Below are positions 40,871 to 50,142 of a stretch of DNA of 64,000 bases, piece by piece. The notes under the pieces are model-generated. The model saw nothing but the letters and a program-made list of their open reading frames with translations, was not told where the DNA came from and did no database searches. A program made the translations under genes and the position numbers. Each line of letters begins with the position of its first letter. Position 1 is the stretch's first letter. This DNA is from G965267335 sp965267335 (GTDB lineage Bacteria; Bacteroidota; Bacteroidia; Cytophagales; JAAEPT01), in contig OZ253953.1 in assembly GCA_965267335.1 (NCBI GenBank), positions 3,596,001-3,660,000 on the forward strand, in the 5' to 3' direction.

Positions 40871-41750
40871 AGTAGGTCCGCATTTGCAGCTCACTGAACA
40901 ACCCAATTGTTATGAGCTGTATTCCACCGAGAGTCAACATGACTCCAAGTATCAACAAAGACCTGGTCATAATATCCTCACCCATAATTTTAAGGACCAA
41001 CATGTAGATATCAATCCCAATACCTGCTGTCAGCAGAAAAATACCCCAGGTACCAAACAGGTGGATAGGTTTAGCGAAATATTTTTTAAAGAACAACATT
41101 AAGAGTAAGTCAGCAATCACCTTGAATGTACGCCCCATTCCGTATTTACTTTTGCCAAACTGTCGGGCATGGTGCTTGACATTCATTTGTGTAATCGTAC
41201 CACCTTGCAAAGAGACCAATACCGGAATAAATCGGTGTAATTCACCGTACATACCCATGCCCTTTGCAATATCTTTGGTGAAACATTTCAAAGTACAACC
41301 ATAGTCCTTGATTCTTACACCGGTAGACCTTTGTATAATTCGGTTAGCGATTTTACTAGGTATTTTCCTAAGTAACATTCCATCCTTACGGTTGGCCCGA
41401 ATACCAGCCACAAGGTCCCATTCTCCCTCTTCTGCTTTCTTGAGCATTTCAGGTATGTCGCTCGCATCGTTCTGGAGATCACCATCCATTGTTACAATGT
41501 AATCACCTTCCGCCACGTCTATACCTGCAGACATTGCCGCGCTTTGTCCGAAATTCTTCATCAACTCCACCAACTTGACTCGCTTATCATCGAGCTTCTT
41601 TATCTCTTTCAAAGTTCCATCGGTCGATCCATCATTGACAACAACAACCTCCATGTCATAGCCTTCCAGCGAATTGAAAACATTCTCAAACAAAGGTTTA
41701 ATGTTTTCCTCCTCATTATAAACAGCGATAACTACTGATAATTTCGGCAT
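40794..41750 (-). CDS. GT2 glycosyltransferase, ArnC/DPM1-like (318 aa)
   Basis: Catalytic domain with SVVIAVYNEEENIKPLFENV, the nucleotide-binding TMDGDLQNDASDIP (D-x-D) and KDYGCTLKCFT, followed by two C-terminal membrane helices. This is the dolichol/undecaprenyl-phosphate sugar transferase type (DPM1/ArnC), which loads a sugar onto polyprenyl phosphate. It is 1 base from the GT39 gene (41752), which would use this polyprenyl-linked sugar as donor, and overlaps the flippase gene. The three make one envelope-glycosylation module. Confidence 0.93.
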   Translation of the reverse strand: MPKLSVVIAVYNEEENIKPLFENVFNSLEGYDMEVVVVNDGSTDGTLKEIKKLDDKRVKLVELMKNFGQSAAMSAGIDVAEGDYIVTMDGDLQNDASDIPEMLKKAEEGEWDLVAGIRANRKDGMLLRKIPSKIANRIIQRSTGVRIKDYGCTLKCFTKDIAKGMGMYGELHRFIPVLVSLQGGTITQMNVKHHARQFGKSKYGMGRTFKVIADLLLMLFFKKYFAKPIHLFGTWGIFLLTAGIGIDIYMLVLKIMGEDIMTRSLLILGVMLTLGGIQLITIGLFSELQMRTYYESQNKKPYRIRNVFIGKEKVPKSS

Positions 41751-41751
41751 A

Positions 41752-43332
41752 TTAATTTTTTAGTTTTACGAGATGTAGCTGACGATCCTTCCATTGTGTT
41801 TTGAAACTAAAATAGACTTCGAAATCAGCTATTAACAAGCACTCGTGATCAATTATATAAAATACATTCCGGTCAAGTCTCAACCACTCATGTTTTAAAA
41901 TTTCATCCCTACGCGTTGAGATGTCATAAACCAAATCCTGATTTATGGGAGCCCAAAGATATATTTTTAATGGTTGCCCTTCGGTTATTTTGGCAATATA
42001 TTGTCCTGCCTGCATATAGTTGACATACTTGGCATGCAAATACTGCTCGGGCTGGGCCACCAAATTATACTGTACTCGTCCTGCAAGTAATAAAGCTGGA
42101 ATGAAGTACAAAAACCTGGATATATTCTTCAGAGCAAACAGATAAACTACAGATAGCAACACAAAACCAGTCAAAGAGTATATAACCACATGTGGCACAT
42201 CAGCTGTTTTCCCCCAAAAAATGGGGGCGAGCGAAATAAACACAGCCAATAGACCAGCTGTGACGAATAAATATTTAATGATCTTAACATGGACTGTATT
42301 CTCATCCTGTGCTCTTTGATAAAAATACAGACAGACCGCAAAGAGTAATGGAACAAGCATAAACAAATACCTTGCTCGGGTATCCGGACTGATCCAGTAA
42401 ACAAATACATTGACCACCAACATCAGAAAGCAAAAACCTATGAAGTCGTTTTTCCATAGGCTCTTCCAAAACCCCTTTCGAATGCACGATATCACAAGAA
42501 TGGACACTGGTGCAAACTGGATAATAAACTCCACTGGAAAATAAATGAAATGCCATATCGATGCCCAAATGCTTTTTTCAAGAGGGGTTCTTTGGCTGGA
42601 TTCAGTCCATAAAGTTTTGAAGTATGTAATAAGTGAATTATGCTGACTATAGAAATAAAAATACAATCCTACCAATGAGATAAACACTATGATTCCAGCT
42701 ATGTGAGCGAGAGAAAATAACCTTTTGAATTCCCTTTTCCATAGAAAGAAGGCCAATAATGATCCCCCCTGAAAAACAAGACTTGGCAACCCTTTCATTA
42801 GAAATCCTGCTGCTGTGATGACGTACGTCAAAAAGAATAGCCCCCAATAATTCCTCTTTTTGTGAAATTTATAGATGACCATAAAACTCACAAAAGTCAT
42901 CCAGGAAAATGTGATGTCTATGAGTCCAAGCATAGAATCATAAAACAATATTCTGCCAGACACTATCAATCCTGCCGCTCCAAGAAAAGCTAACTCTTTA
43001 GTGAAGTGCTTTTTGAAATAATGGTAAATAGTCAACGAGAAGCCCAGTAGGGAAAAGATCATTGGCAACCGAATTACCCACATTGATGTACTACCGGTAA
43101 CCTTCATCAGCCCAACCAACAACCAATTGTACAACGGAGGTTTATTGTAATAGAACTCTCCCATAATGGTGGGGACAACATAATTACCTGATTGAATCAT
43201 TTCAAATGCAACCAGCCCCCGAGTAGGTTCATCTGTTCTTATCGGCAATAAATCCAGATTGATAAATAAGGCAGGCCCCAGCAATATCAGGAATAAAATA
43301 TAGGGTAAGCTTTTGGAGGTTGTATTGATCAT
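41752..43332 (-). CDS. GT39/ArnT-like membrane glycosyltransferase (526 aa)
   Basis: Multi-pass protein with about 11-12 membrane segments. The first loop RTDEPTRGLVAFEMI has the catalytic-type acidic residues (D-E) of GT-C enzymes, and VVPTIMGEFYYNKPPLYNWLL is the PMT/ArnT fingerprint. These enzymes transfer a sugar from polyprenyl phosphate to lipid A or protein on the periplasmic side. It is the first gene of the operon. The upstream direction (43333-43433) leads to an FKBP gene in the opposite orientation. Target (LPS versus protein) not deducible from sequence. Confidence 0.88.
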   Translation of the reverse strand: MINTTSKSLPYILFLILLGPALFINLDLLPIRTDEPTRGLVAFEMIQSGNYVVPTIMGEFYYNKPPLYNWLLVGLMKVTGSTSMWVIRLPMIFSLLGFSLTIYHYFKKHFTKELAFLGAAGLIVSGRILFYDSMLGLIDITFSWMTFVSFMVIYKFHKKRNYWGLFFLTYVITAAGFLMKGLPSLVFQGGSLLAFFLWKREFKRLFSLAHIAGIIVFISLVGLYFYFYSQHNSLITYFKTLWTESSQRTPLEKSIWASIWHFIYFPVEFIIQFAPVSILVISCIRKGFWKSLWKNDFIGFCFLMLVVNVFVYWISPDTRARYLFMLVPLLFAVCLYFYQRAQDENTVHVKIIKYLFVTAGLLAVFISLAPIFWGKTADVPHVVIYSLTGFVLLSVVYLFALKNISRFLYFIPALLLAGRVQYNLVAQPEQYLHAKYVNYMQAGQYIAKITEGQPLKIYLWAPINQDLVYDISTRRDEILKHEWLRLDRNVFYIIDHECLLIADFEVYFSFKTQWKDRQLHLVKLKN

Positions 43333-43433
43333 TCAATCTAAACTTCGGTGCAAAGATGAGATTTTCTGGGATAAAGAATAAATTTTATAGATTATAGTAT
43401 GGTTTTTGCGTATAACACAAAAAACGAATTCTT

Positions 43434-43850
43434 ATGAAACAGGTAACCGGACTTTTATTCTTCGCCTTTTTAATCAGCTTTGGAACAAGCGCCCAATCGG
43501 ACACTATTAAACTTAAAAGTGGGCTCAAGTTTCTGAGTTTAGAAAAAGGTAAAGGCACTGAAAAACCAGTTAGTGGCAGTAAAGTGAAGGTTGATTACAC
43601 AGCGCACTACTCCAATGGTGAGGAATATGAAAGTGGCAGTTATAAATTTGAAGTTGACAACAAAGAGGTAATCCCGGCTTGGGATGAGGCTGTCAAGATG
43701 ATGACCGAAGGTCAAAAAGCCGTCATTGTCGTTCCTCCGGAATTAGCTTATGGTGATAAAGGAGTCAAAGATGCTTACGATGATGAGGTTTGGTATGTAC
43801 CGCCTGGAATGACTCTTATTTTTTACATGACGCTGGAGAAGGTGAAGTGA
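43434..43850 (+). CDS. FKBP-type peptidyl-prolyl isomerase, periplasmic (138 aa)
   Basis: Signal peptide LLFFAFLISFGTSAQ, then a complete FKBP domain: VSGSKVKVDYTAHYSNGEEY, PAWDEAVKMMTEGQKAVIVVP, ELAYGDKGVKDAYDDEVWYVP and TLIFYMTLEKV. The usual G-x-W-x-x-A-L-x-x-M pattern is slightly altered but intact. It catalyses prolyl cis-trans isomerisation of exported proteins. It stands alone between divergent genes. Confidence 0.93.
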   Translation: MKQVTGLLFFAFLISFGTSAQSDTIKLKSGLKFLSLEKGKGTEKPVSGSKVKVDYTAHYSNGEEYESGSYKFEVDNKEVIPAWDEAVKMMTEGQKAVIVVPPELAYGDKGVKDAYDDEVWYVPPGMTLIFYMTLEKVK

Positions 43851-43854
43851 TAGA

Positions 43855-43904
43855 GTAGTAAGAAGTAAGAAGTAAGATGTAAGATTTAAGTATTAAGTAT
43901 TAAG
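43855..43904. repeat. Short AAGTAAG/ATTAAGT tandem repeat
   Basis: Seven or so copies of a 7-mer family (AAGTAAG, AAGATGT, TAAGTAT) follow the FKBP stop directly. This is low-complexity DNA, possibly length-variable. No promoter or terminator function is apparent. The 43905-43934 remainder shows nothing. Confidence 0.6.
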
Positions 43905-43934
43905 ATTTTTCGAGTCTTATATTTTCAGGTCGGG

Positions 43935-44765
43935 TCAATCGGGTGGAAAAATAACTACGTGTGATCCATAGTCATGATAATCCAAAAAATTTGTTTTCAG
44001 GAATAACTTACTATGCAATCCATCATCTAGCAGTGCTGATGGTGAGCCATTCCAATTACACTCCTTCAGAACATTATATCTCGTAATCCAGGTATGGTAG
44101 CCCTGATAGCTGAAGCCCCAACCAAACTCGTATCGGTTCAAAAGAGAATCTACATTCTTACTATCGCGTCCCAGGATAAACATATTATCCAAAGGTATGT
44201 CAGGCTGTTTCCACACCGGATAACTTTTGTATTTTTTAAAATGTCTTACACATTGGTCAAATTCGGGAGATACTGAATCCAAAATAAGGTAGGCCTTCCA
44301 CTTGTGTTTCGTCACCAATAAATACCCAATACTCCACCCCGCGTATTCCCTATCCTTCCAAATACCTTTATGAAGCCCAACCAAAGTGTCAAATGAATTC
44401 TCACCAAACCCGGCCTTCAAAGCTTCAATCGCATAAATCGTACAGTGCATACTATCAGTTTGCATACAAAGACTGTCACTTATATGTGCATACCTGTTGC
44501 CTAAATCAAACCACTTGGTTCCGTAGTATTTACTATAACCCGTTTCGAACGCATTGAAGTATTCGTTCTCGATATCGGCAATTCGATTAATAGCATTATA
44601 TGAACTGAATCCAGTAGTATCTGATTTATTATTACTATAGCTGGTATATATTATTTTATCAACCTCCTTTGATGTGGTTGGGACGGTTTTCTCACCTGGC
44701 ATATTATTACTCTGGCAAGCAGCAAAGTTTGCAATGATAACAATTAAGGTTAGAATACGGATCAT
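43935..44765 (-). CDS. Lipoprotein of unknown function (276 aa)
   Basis: N-terminus MIRILTLIVIIANFAACQS with a lipobox Cys about 17. The mature protein has an N-terminal region rich in Ser/Thr, then ENEYFNAFETGYSKYYG-like and WFDLGNRYAHISDSLCMQ segments, and HGSHVVIFPPD-type C-terminal residues. Cys 100 and Cys 108 (LCMQTDSMHC) may form a disulfide. No family recognised. It stands apart from the small membrane-protein gene at 44803 by 37 bp on the same strand, so the two may be co-transcribed. Confidence 0.6.
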   Translation of the reverse strand: MIRILTLIVIIANFAACQSNNMPGEKTVPTTSKEVDKIIYTSYSNNKSDTTGFSSYNAINRIADIENEYFNAFETGYSKYYGTKWFDLGNRYAHISDSLCMQTDSMHCTIYAIEALKAGFGENSFDTLVGLHKGIWKDREYAGWSIGYLLVTKHKWKAYLILDSVSPEFDQCVRHFKKYKSYPVWKQPDIPLDNMFILGRDSKNVDSLLNRYEFGWGFSYQGYHTWITRYNVLKECNWNGSPSALLDDGLHSKLFLKTNFLDYHDYGSHVVIFPPD

Positions 44766-44802
44766 TAACCAAATAATGACAACCTACTATTTGGTTACAA
44801 TA

Positions 44803-45183
44803 CTACAACGTGGTAGCTCTGATAAGTTTTATTCTATTGACCAGTCTATTCACTTGTGACACGTTGCAATTTTGCAACAAGATATGCTTGCCATCTAAAA
44901 ACATCTCAGAATTATTTGGCCCAAGTATTATCTCGTCCACCTTCGTGATATCGTAAACCCACATTTTAAAGAAGTTCTTTTTGTACTCAAGCACGACTCC
45001 TTCCAATTTAACCAAAGGTGTAGTTATGGACCAAATGAGGTCTAGGCATAACACTACGATAGCCAATAAACCTGGTGCATCTAACACCCAGTTAAAATTC
45101 CGCTCAGACACTAAAAAGATACTACAAATCACAATACCCATCCCTGTCATTAACATCGAAACTATTGGCCTCCGTATAGTCAT
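44803..45183 (-). CDS. Small membrane protein, unknown function (126 aa)
   Basis: Two predicted membrane helices near the N-terminus (SMLMTGMGIVICSIFL and LDAPGLLAIVVLCLDLIW), followed by a beta-rich domain (LEGVVLEYKKNFFKMWVYD, EIILGPNNSEMFLDGKHILL) that resembles bacterial PH-like domains, where two helices precede a PH fold. The C-terminus ends in a basic helix (VNRLVNRIKLIRAT). Function unknown. Separated from the GH3 gene by a terminator (45192-45225) on the same strand, so it is the next transcription unit. Confidence 0.6.
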   Translation of the reverse strand: MTIRRPIVSMLMTGMGIVICSIFLVSERNFNWVLDAPGLLAIVVLCLDLIWSITTPLVKLEGVVLEYKKNFFKMWVYDITKVDEIILGPNNSEMFLDGKHILLQNCNVSQVNRLVNRIKLIRATTL

Positions 45184-45191
45184 TAATTAAA

Positions 45192-45225
45192 AATAAAAAA
45201 AAACCTTCGCTTCGAAAAGGAAGGT
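45192..45225 (-). terminator. Intrinsic terminator after the GH3 gene
   Basis: On the minus strand ACCTTC pairs with GAAGGT around a CTTTTCGAAGC loop and is followed by nine T. It lies 28 bp after the beta-glucosidase stop (45253), a textbook arrangement. Confidence 0.8.
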
Positions 45226-45252
45226 ACATCCATGATACTGTACACTGGAGGA

Positions 45253-47541
45253 TTATTCAACCAAGGTAAACCCTGATTTTAACCCACCTTCAGCATTAGG
45301 AGCTATCCACACATTGAATGTTCCGGGCTCCAGCACCCAATTTTCACCGTTGTAGTATCTCAAATCTTCTTTGTCCAACTCAAATTCAACAGCTCTTTTT
45401 TCTCCAGGCTTCAGTGTAATCTTTTCGAAGCCCTTCAGTTCTCGTATTGGCCGTGTAATACTTCCAAACTCATCTTGAATGTAAAACTGCACTACTTCTG
45501 CGGCTTCCACATTTCCTGTATTGGTAATTGTAGCTGTAACTGTAATGGCTGTTTCTCCTTTAGGATCAATAGACATTACCGTGTCGGATAAACTTAAATC
45601 GCTATACTCAAAGCTTGAATACGTCAACCCATAACCGAAGGGCCACATAGGACTATAGCCAGCATCCAGGTAGTGTGAAGTATTACCGAGAGAAGTTTGC
45701 CACGCCCCCACAGGAATGTCGTACATATAAGTAAAGTTCGTTGTATCAACCGGTCGACCTGTATTCTTATGATTGTAGTAAATCGGACACTGACCCGCAA
45801 CTTTCGGATAAGACACAGGCAACCTTCCTGAAGGTGAGGCTTTCCCGGTAATTAAATCTGCCAATGCCGGCCCCGCCATTGTCCCTGGATGAAAGGCAAA
45901 CAAAATGGCATCTACATCATCAATAATGTTACTAACCGTTATTGGCCTACCGGCCATAATGACTAGTACTATGGGCTTACCGGTCTTCTTTAGTTCTTTA
46001 ATCATTTGCTCTTGGGCACCAGGTAAATTGATATTGGCTCTACTGTGCGCTTCGCCTGATAGTATCGCCTCTTCCCCTCCAAAGAATAGAATGACATCTG
46101 ACTTTCTGGCTGCACTGACCGCAGCTGGTAACCCTTCCATAGTTCGGGTACGGCTTACCTCAAGTCCTTTGGCAAAGTTCACTTGTAAGCCCTCAATTTC
46201 CTCAAAAGCCATCTTAGGGGTAATCGAGGTCTCCTTATCACTATCAAATACCCAGGTACCTAATTGCTCATGAGGAGCATCTGCCATTGGCCCAATTACT
46301 GCAACTGAACCCACTTTTTCCGACAATGGTAGCACTCCGTCTTTATTTTTCAGAAGTACTGCTCCCTGTATTGCAGCTTCTTTAGCCGCTTCCAGATGAT
46401 CTTTATGTTGGAGCACTTCCTCAGGTTTGGCAGTCGTGTATGGATTATCAAATAGCCCAAGCCTGAATTTGATCCTTAGAATATTCTTTACAGCCCGGTC
46501 CAACATTCTTTGATCGACCTTGCCTTCTTTTATCAAATCAAGCACATGATCATCATATGCTGTACTGGTCATTTCCATGTCCAACCCAGCATTAATTGCC
46601 TTCATAGCCGCTTCTTTCATGTCTTTACAATAACCATGTGGTATCATCTCACCGATCGAGTTCCAGTCACTGACGACAAAGCCGTCAAATTGCCATTCTT
46701 CTCGAAGTACTTTATCAAGTAAAAATTTATTACCAGAGCTTGGGACTCCATTGATCTCATTAAAAGAAGACATATAGGTAGCAACTCCTGCATCTTTACA
46801 AGCCTTAAACGGCACCAAATAAACATTTCTTAATTGCTCCTCGCTAATGATGGCCGTATTGTAATCACGACCTCCTTCTGCTGCCCCATAGCCAGCAAAG
46901 TGCTTTGCACAAGCGGCTATGGATTCTTCATTGGACAAATCATCACCTTGAAAACCATTTACCATAGCGGCTCCCATTTCGCTGGCGAGATACGGATCCT
47001 CCCCACACGACTCTGCAATTCTTCCCCATCGTGCATCTCTCGCAATATCCACCATTGGTGCAAAGGTCCAATCAACACCATGGGTACGCGCCTCTCTTGC
47101 GGCAATTGCGGCACCAAGCTCCACAATCTCAGGATTCCAGGTAGAAGCTTGTCCAACCGGTATTGGAAAAATAGTTCTGAACCCATGAATCACATCCCTA
47201 CCAAAGATCATAGGAATGCCATGAGGGCTTTCTTCAATTGCTATTCGCTGTATTTCATTACGCAATTCTATATCCACCACATTCAGGAATGAACCTATTC
47301 GACCTTCTCTGATCTGTTGCGCTAATTCTTTTGACACTCCCGGAGTACCGTAGCTTGGCGTGCCTCGTTGAGCAAGCTGACCAATTTTTTCCTCCTCACT
47401 TAACAGATTAAATAATGAATCAACCTTTCGTTCAATGGGATCATTCAAGGATTTGACTTCGGTAGTATCTTTGGTTTGGGATGAATCAGCGCATGCGTAG
47501 AGCAGCGACATACAGATCATCAAGGCATAGTTTACTCTCAT
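45253..47541 (-). CDS. bglX: Beta-glucosidase, GH3, BglX-like (762 aa)
   Basis: Lipoprotein signal ending in LLYACADS. The GH3 N-domain shows RFGIPMIFGRDVIHGFRT-like (HGIPMIFGRDVIHGFRTIF), KHFAGYGAAEGGRDYNT, and the nucleophile Asp292 in FVVSDWNSIGEM. The GH3 C-domain (AILLKNKDGVLPL, GEEAILSGEAHSRANINLPG) carries the acid/base Glu, and a fibronectin-III-like end domain (WVLEPGTFNVWIAPN) closes it. Length and order match BglX. It hydrolyses beta-glucosides or other short glycans in the periplasm. It is not in a susC/susD locus; neighbours are unrelated. Confidence 0.95.
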   Translation of the reverse strand: MRVNYALMICMSLLYACADSSQTKDTTEVKSLNDPIERKVDSLFNLLSEEEKIGQLAQRGTPSYGTPGVSKELAQQIREGRIGSFLNVVDIELRNEIQRIAIEESPHGIPMIFGRDVIHGFRTIFPIPVGQASTWNPEIVELGAAIAAREARTHGVDWTFAPMVDIARDARWGRIAESCGEDPYLASEMGAAMVNGFQGDDLSNEESIAACAKHFAGYGAAEGGRDYNTAIISEEQLRNVYLVPFKACKDAGVATYMSSFNEINGVPSSGNKFLLDKVLREEWQFDGFVVSDWNSIGEMIPHGYCKDMKEAAMKAINAGLDMEMTSTAYDDHVLDLIKEGKVDQRMLDRAVKNILRIKFRLGLFDNPYTTAKPEEVLQHKDHLEAAKEAAIQGAVLLKNKDGVLPLSEKVGSVAVIGPMADAPHEQLGTWVFDSDKETSITPKMAFEEIEGLQVNFAKGLEVSRTRTMEGLPAAVSAARKSDVILFFGGEEAILSGEAHSRANINLPGAQEQMIKELKKTGKPIVLVIMAGRPITVSNIIDDVDAILFAFHPGTMAGPALADLITGKASPSGRLPVSYPKVAGQCPIYYNHKNTGRPVDTTNFTYMYDIPVGAWQTSLGNTSHYLDAGYSPMWPFGYGLTYSSFEYSDLSLSDTVMSIDPKGETAITVTATITNTGNVEAAEVVQFYIQDEFGSITRPIRELKGFEKITLKPGEKRAVEFELDKEDLRYYNGENWVLEPGTFNVWIAPNAEGGLKSGFTLVE

Positions 47542-47721
47542 GATTGTTTTTTAAATGTCTATCTTCAAATCTACCGTGATGTGACTTAAAAACAAGAATA
47601 CGAGGTAAAATTTAATAATCGTGCGATTTAACACAATGCAATATATCCTTGATTAGTTACACTTAAGCGACAAATAAATATTGCGTTAAATGAAAATAAC
47701 AGTGAATTCTGTAATATATGA

Positions 47722-48699
47722 CTAGCTTTTCTGAATGATATCCAGCAAGATTTCAGTACCGCTAAGATCTTTTTTCTTTTTCTTCCCAACTTTCAATGCT
47801 CGCTTTCCGGTGTCCTGAGCATCTTCCACATCACCATAGATCAATTGTACCGCAGCCTTGGTATCCAATATTTCAAATGTTTCCTTATCTAACGCCAGGC
47901 TATTGATCGCTCTTAGCGTTCTTAAGTCCACCATTTCGTTTTCAAGAAGCAGAAGTATATAATAGTGCTTTTCATCACGCGAAACAGATTTAAGTGTCAA
48001 CAGCTTCTGAACAGCCTCGCTGTATTTTTGAAGATTATTTTGACCAAGGTAATAGCTCATATCTACCCTCACCTGTGCCTCTTGCCCAAATTTTTGAGCA
48101 TCAAATCTTAATTCTCTGTACTCAAAATCATTTCGGTCTTTCCCGTGTTGCAAAGCCTTATCCTCAAAGGTTTTCATTTTGTCATCTGCCTTCTTACTGA
48201 TCTTAGTTTCCAGTTCATCAATATATTGTCTTTTTATCTTGAGGTATTCCGTAAAATCCTCACTCATATCACTCACCATTTTAGTATGGCTCTGCTTTTT
48301 ATACTTCTGAAGTTCCTGTAAGAATGCCGGCCCCGATCGATACCCGCGTATCACTCCCATTTTATTCCCTTTATGGTCAAATACTATGATAGTCGGGTAC
48401 CCACTGACACCATATTTTCTGGCAAACTGCGGGCCTTCACCTTTCTCCGCATCCAGTTTATATGCTATGTAGTTCCCTTTAACAAATTTGGTTACAGCCG
48501 TATCCCGAAAGGTTGTTCGGTCCATCTTTTTGCAATAGCCGCACCAGCTGGTATAAAAGTCCACGAAAAAAGGCTTTTTCTTCTTCTTGGCCTGTTGCAT
48601 CAAAGACTCCCAGTTTCCATTGTGGTATTCTATTTCCTGAGCAAAGGAGTGAGTCGATGAAGTAAAAAGTATTAGGAATAGAAACAGTAAGAATCTCAT
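47722..48699 (-). CDS. Thioredoxin-fold protein with C-terminal TPR-like helices (325 aa)
   Basis: Signal peptide FLLFLFLILFTSSTHSFA. KKKKPFFVDFYTSWCGYCKKM has the CGYC active site of a thioredoxin_7/DUF255-like domain, with VSGYPTIIVFD as the cis-Pro loop. The C-terminal ~170 residues are helical and Lys-rich (KQYIDELETKISKKADDKM), with a weak repeat look. It is an exported thiol reductase or isomerase; partner unknown. It is divergent from the ribosomal operon 295 bp away. Confidence 0.85.
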   Translation of the reverse strand: MRFLLFLFLILFTSSTHSFAQEIEYHNGNWESLMQQAKKKKKPFFVDFYTSWCGYCKKMDRTTFRDTAVTKFVKGNYIAYKLDAEKGEGPQFARKYGVSGYPTIIVFDHKGNKMGVIRGYRSGPAFLQELQKYKKQSHTKMVSDMSEDFTEYLKIKRQYIDELETKISKKADDKMKTFEDKALQHGKDRNDFEYRELRFDAQKFGQEAQVRVDMSYYLGQNNLQKYSEAVQKLLTLKSVSRDEKHYYILLLLENEMVDLRTLRAINSLALDKETFEILDTKAAVQLIYGDVEDAQDTGKRALKVGKKKKKDLSGTEILLDIIQKS

Positions 48700-48940
48700 T
48701 GTATTGATCTGTTTTTTTTTGATAATCTATAAATATATAAGTAACGAACTAAATATTACTAACTATATGTAATACAGTTCGGTCTTAGTGTTAGTTCATT
48801 TCAAATGTTGTACCAAATTCATACCACCGACCGCCACACCCATAGGTGGTAAGAAACCATCAATAAAAACTTAACTGCTGGTAACTTTTAAGTAAATCAC
48901 CTCCAACCTAAAACTCTCCAAACTTTTAACTTCAAGCTAT

Positions 48941-48971
48941 TTGTGCAATAAAAACTAAAAGCGTACCTTTG
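48941..48971 (+). promoter_or_regulatory. Promoter of rpsF-rpsR-rplI
   Basis: TTG (48941-48943) and TACCTTTG (48964-48971) match the Bacteroidota -33 TTG and -7 TAnnTTTG elements with 20-bp spacing, 24 bp before the rpsF ATG. The 48700-48940 stretch holds no other gene-like signal. Confidence 0.8.
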
Positions 48972-48994
48972 CAAGCCAATTTAAATTTTGAACA

Positions 48995-49366
48995 ATGAAT
49001 AATAAGTACGAGACAGTATTCATTTTAACTCCCGTTTTGTCTGAATCTCAGATGAAGGATGCTGTCGCCAAGTTCAAAAAAACGCTTGAAAAAGCCGGAG
49101 CTAAGATCACCAACGAAGAAAATTGGGGTCTTAAAAAGCTTGCTTATCCAATTTTGCATAAGACCACCGGTTTTTACAACCTTTTTGAATTTGAGGCACC
49201 TTCAACTGCGATTGCAGCACTCGAACTTGAATACAAAAGAGATGAAGCCGTCATGAGATGGCTCACAGTAAAACTTGACAAATACGCTGTTGAGTATAAC
49301 GAAAAGAGAAAATCAGGCGCTTTCAAAAAGAAACCTGAAGCTAAAAAAGAGGAGGTGAAAAAATGA
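48995..49366 (+). CDS. rpsF: 30S ribosomal protein S6 (123 aa)
   Basis: MNNKYETVFILTPVLSESQM and KLAYPILHKTTGFYNLFEF are S6 signatures, with the RNA-binding core followed by a Lys-rich tail (KRKSGAFKKKPEAKKEEVKK). First gene of the conserved S6-S18-L9 cluster, with a 4-base overlap to rpsR. The tail is longer than in E. coli, as in many Bacteroidota. Confidence 0.98.
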   Translation: MNNKYETVFILTPVLSESQMKDAVAKFKKTLEKAGAKITNEENWGLKKLAYPILHKTTGFYNLFEFEAPSTAIAALELEYKRDEAVMRWLTVKLDKYAVEYNEKRKSGAFKKKPEAKKEEVKK

Positions 49367-49620
49367 GTTTAGTTAACGAACCAATTCACAGTACCAAACA
49401 CGAGTACCGTAAGAAGTACTGTAGATTCAAGAAGTCAGGTATCCGTTATATAGACTATAAGGATCCTAACTTCTTATTGAAATTTGTAAATGAGCAAGGT
49501 AAAATTCTTCCAAGAAGACTGACAGGCACAAGCCTTAAGTATCAAAGAAGAGTTTCAACGGCTATCAAAAGAGCTCGCCACCTTGCTTTGTTACCTTATG
49601 TTGGAGACTCTTTAAAGTAA
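49363..49620 (+). CDS. rpsR: 30S ribosomal protein S18 (85 aa)
   Basis: KKYCRFKKSGIRYIDYKDPN and LPRRLTGTSLKYQRRVSTAI are the S18 core, followed by KRARHLALLPYVGDS. Basic small subunit protein that binds S6. Overlaps rpsF by 4 bases and lies 6 bases before rplI, so one transcript. Confidence 0.98.
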   Translation: MSLVNEPIHSTKHEYRKKYCRFKKSGIRYIDYKDPNFLLKFVNEQGKILPRRLTGTSLKYQRRVSTAIKRARHLALLPYVGDSLK

Positions 49621-49626
49621 GAAATC

Positions 49627-50070
49627 ATGGAGGTAATACTTAAACAAGATATAAAAGGGCTTGGATACATTAATGATGTAATTAATGTGAAGCCAGGATA
49701 CGGAAGAAACTACCTTATCCCACAAGGACTTGCGATTGTTGCTAATGAGCAAAACAAAAAGATCCTTGCAGAAAACCTGAAGCAGGCAGCTCATAAAGCT
49801 GAGAAGGTGAAAGAAGATGCTCAAACTATCGCCAATGGCGTTGAAGACCTTCTTCTTGAAATCAAAGCCAAGGTTGGTGAAAAAGGTAAAATCTTCGGAG
49901 CTATCACGACTCTTCAAATTTCTGATGCTCTAAAAGCAAAAGGATATGATGTAGATCGTAAGAAAATAGGCTTCCTTGGAGAGGTAAAAGAAGAAGGCGA
50001 ATATAAAGCCGCTCTTGACCTACACAAAGAAGTACAAGTTGAAGTTGCTTTCAAGGTAGTACCTGAATAG
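49627..50070 (+). CDS. rplI: 50S ribosomal protein L9 (147 aa)
   Basis: N-domain MEVILKQDIKGLGYINDVIN and VKPGYGRNYLIPQGLAIVAN, then a long linker helix and the C-domain KGKIFGAITTLQISDALK. Binds domain V of 23S rRNA. Last gene of the cluster, followed by a strong terminator at 50091. Confidence 0.98.
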   Translation: MEVILKQDIKGLGYINDVINVKPGYGRNYLIPQGLAIVANEQNKKILAENLKQAAHKAEKVKEDAQTIANGVEDLLLEIKAKVGEKGKIFGAITTLQISDALKAKGYDVDRKKIGFLGEVKEEGEYKAALDLHKEVQVEVAFKVVPE

Positions 50071-50090
50071 AAATTTCAAAAACAAAATAC

Positions 50091-50127
50091 AAAGCACCTC
50101 AGTGATATCATTGAGGTGCTTTTTTTA
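50091..50127 (+). terminator. Intrinsic terminator of the rpsF-rpsR-rplI operon
   Basis: AAAGCACCTCA pairs with TGAGGTGCTTT around a GTGATATCAT loop, followed by more T. It starts 20 bp after the rplI stop. The GSCFA gene begins 15 bp later. Confidence 0.9.
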
Positions 50128-50142
50128 TGTATATTGTTTCAA

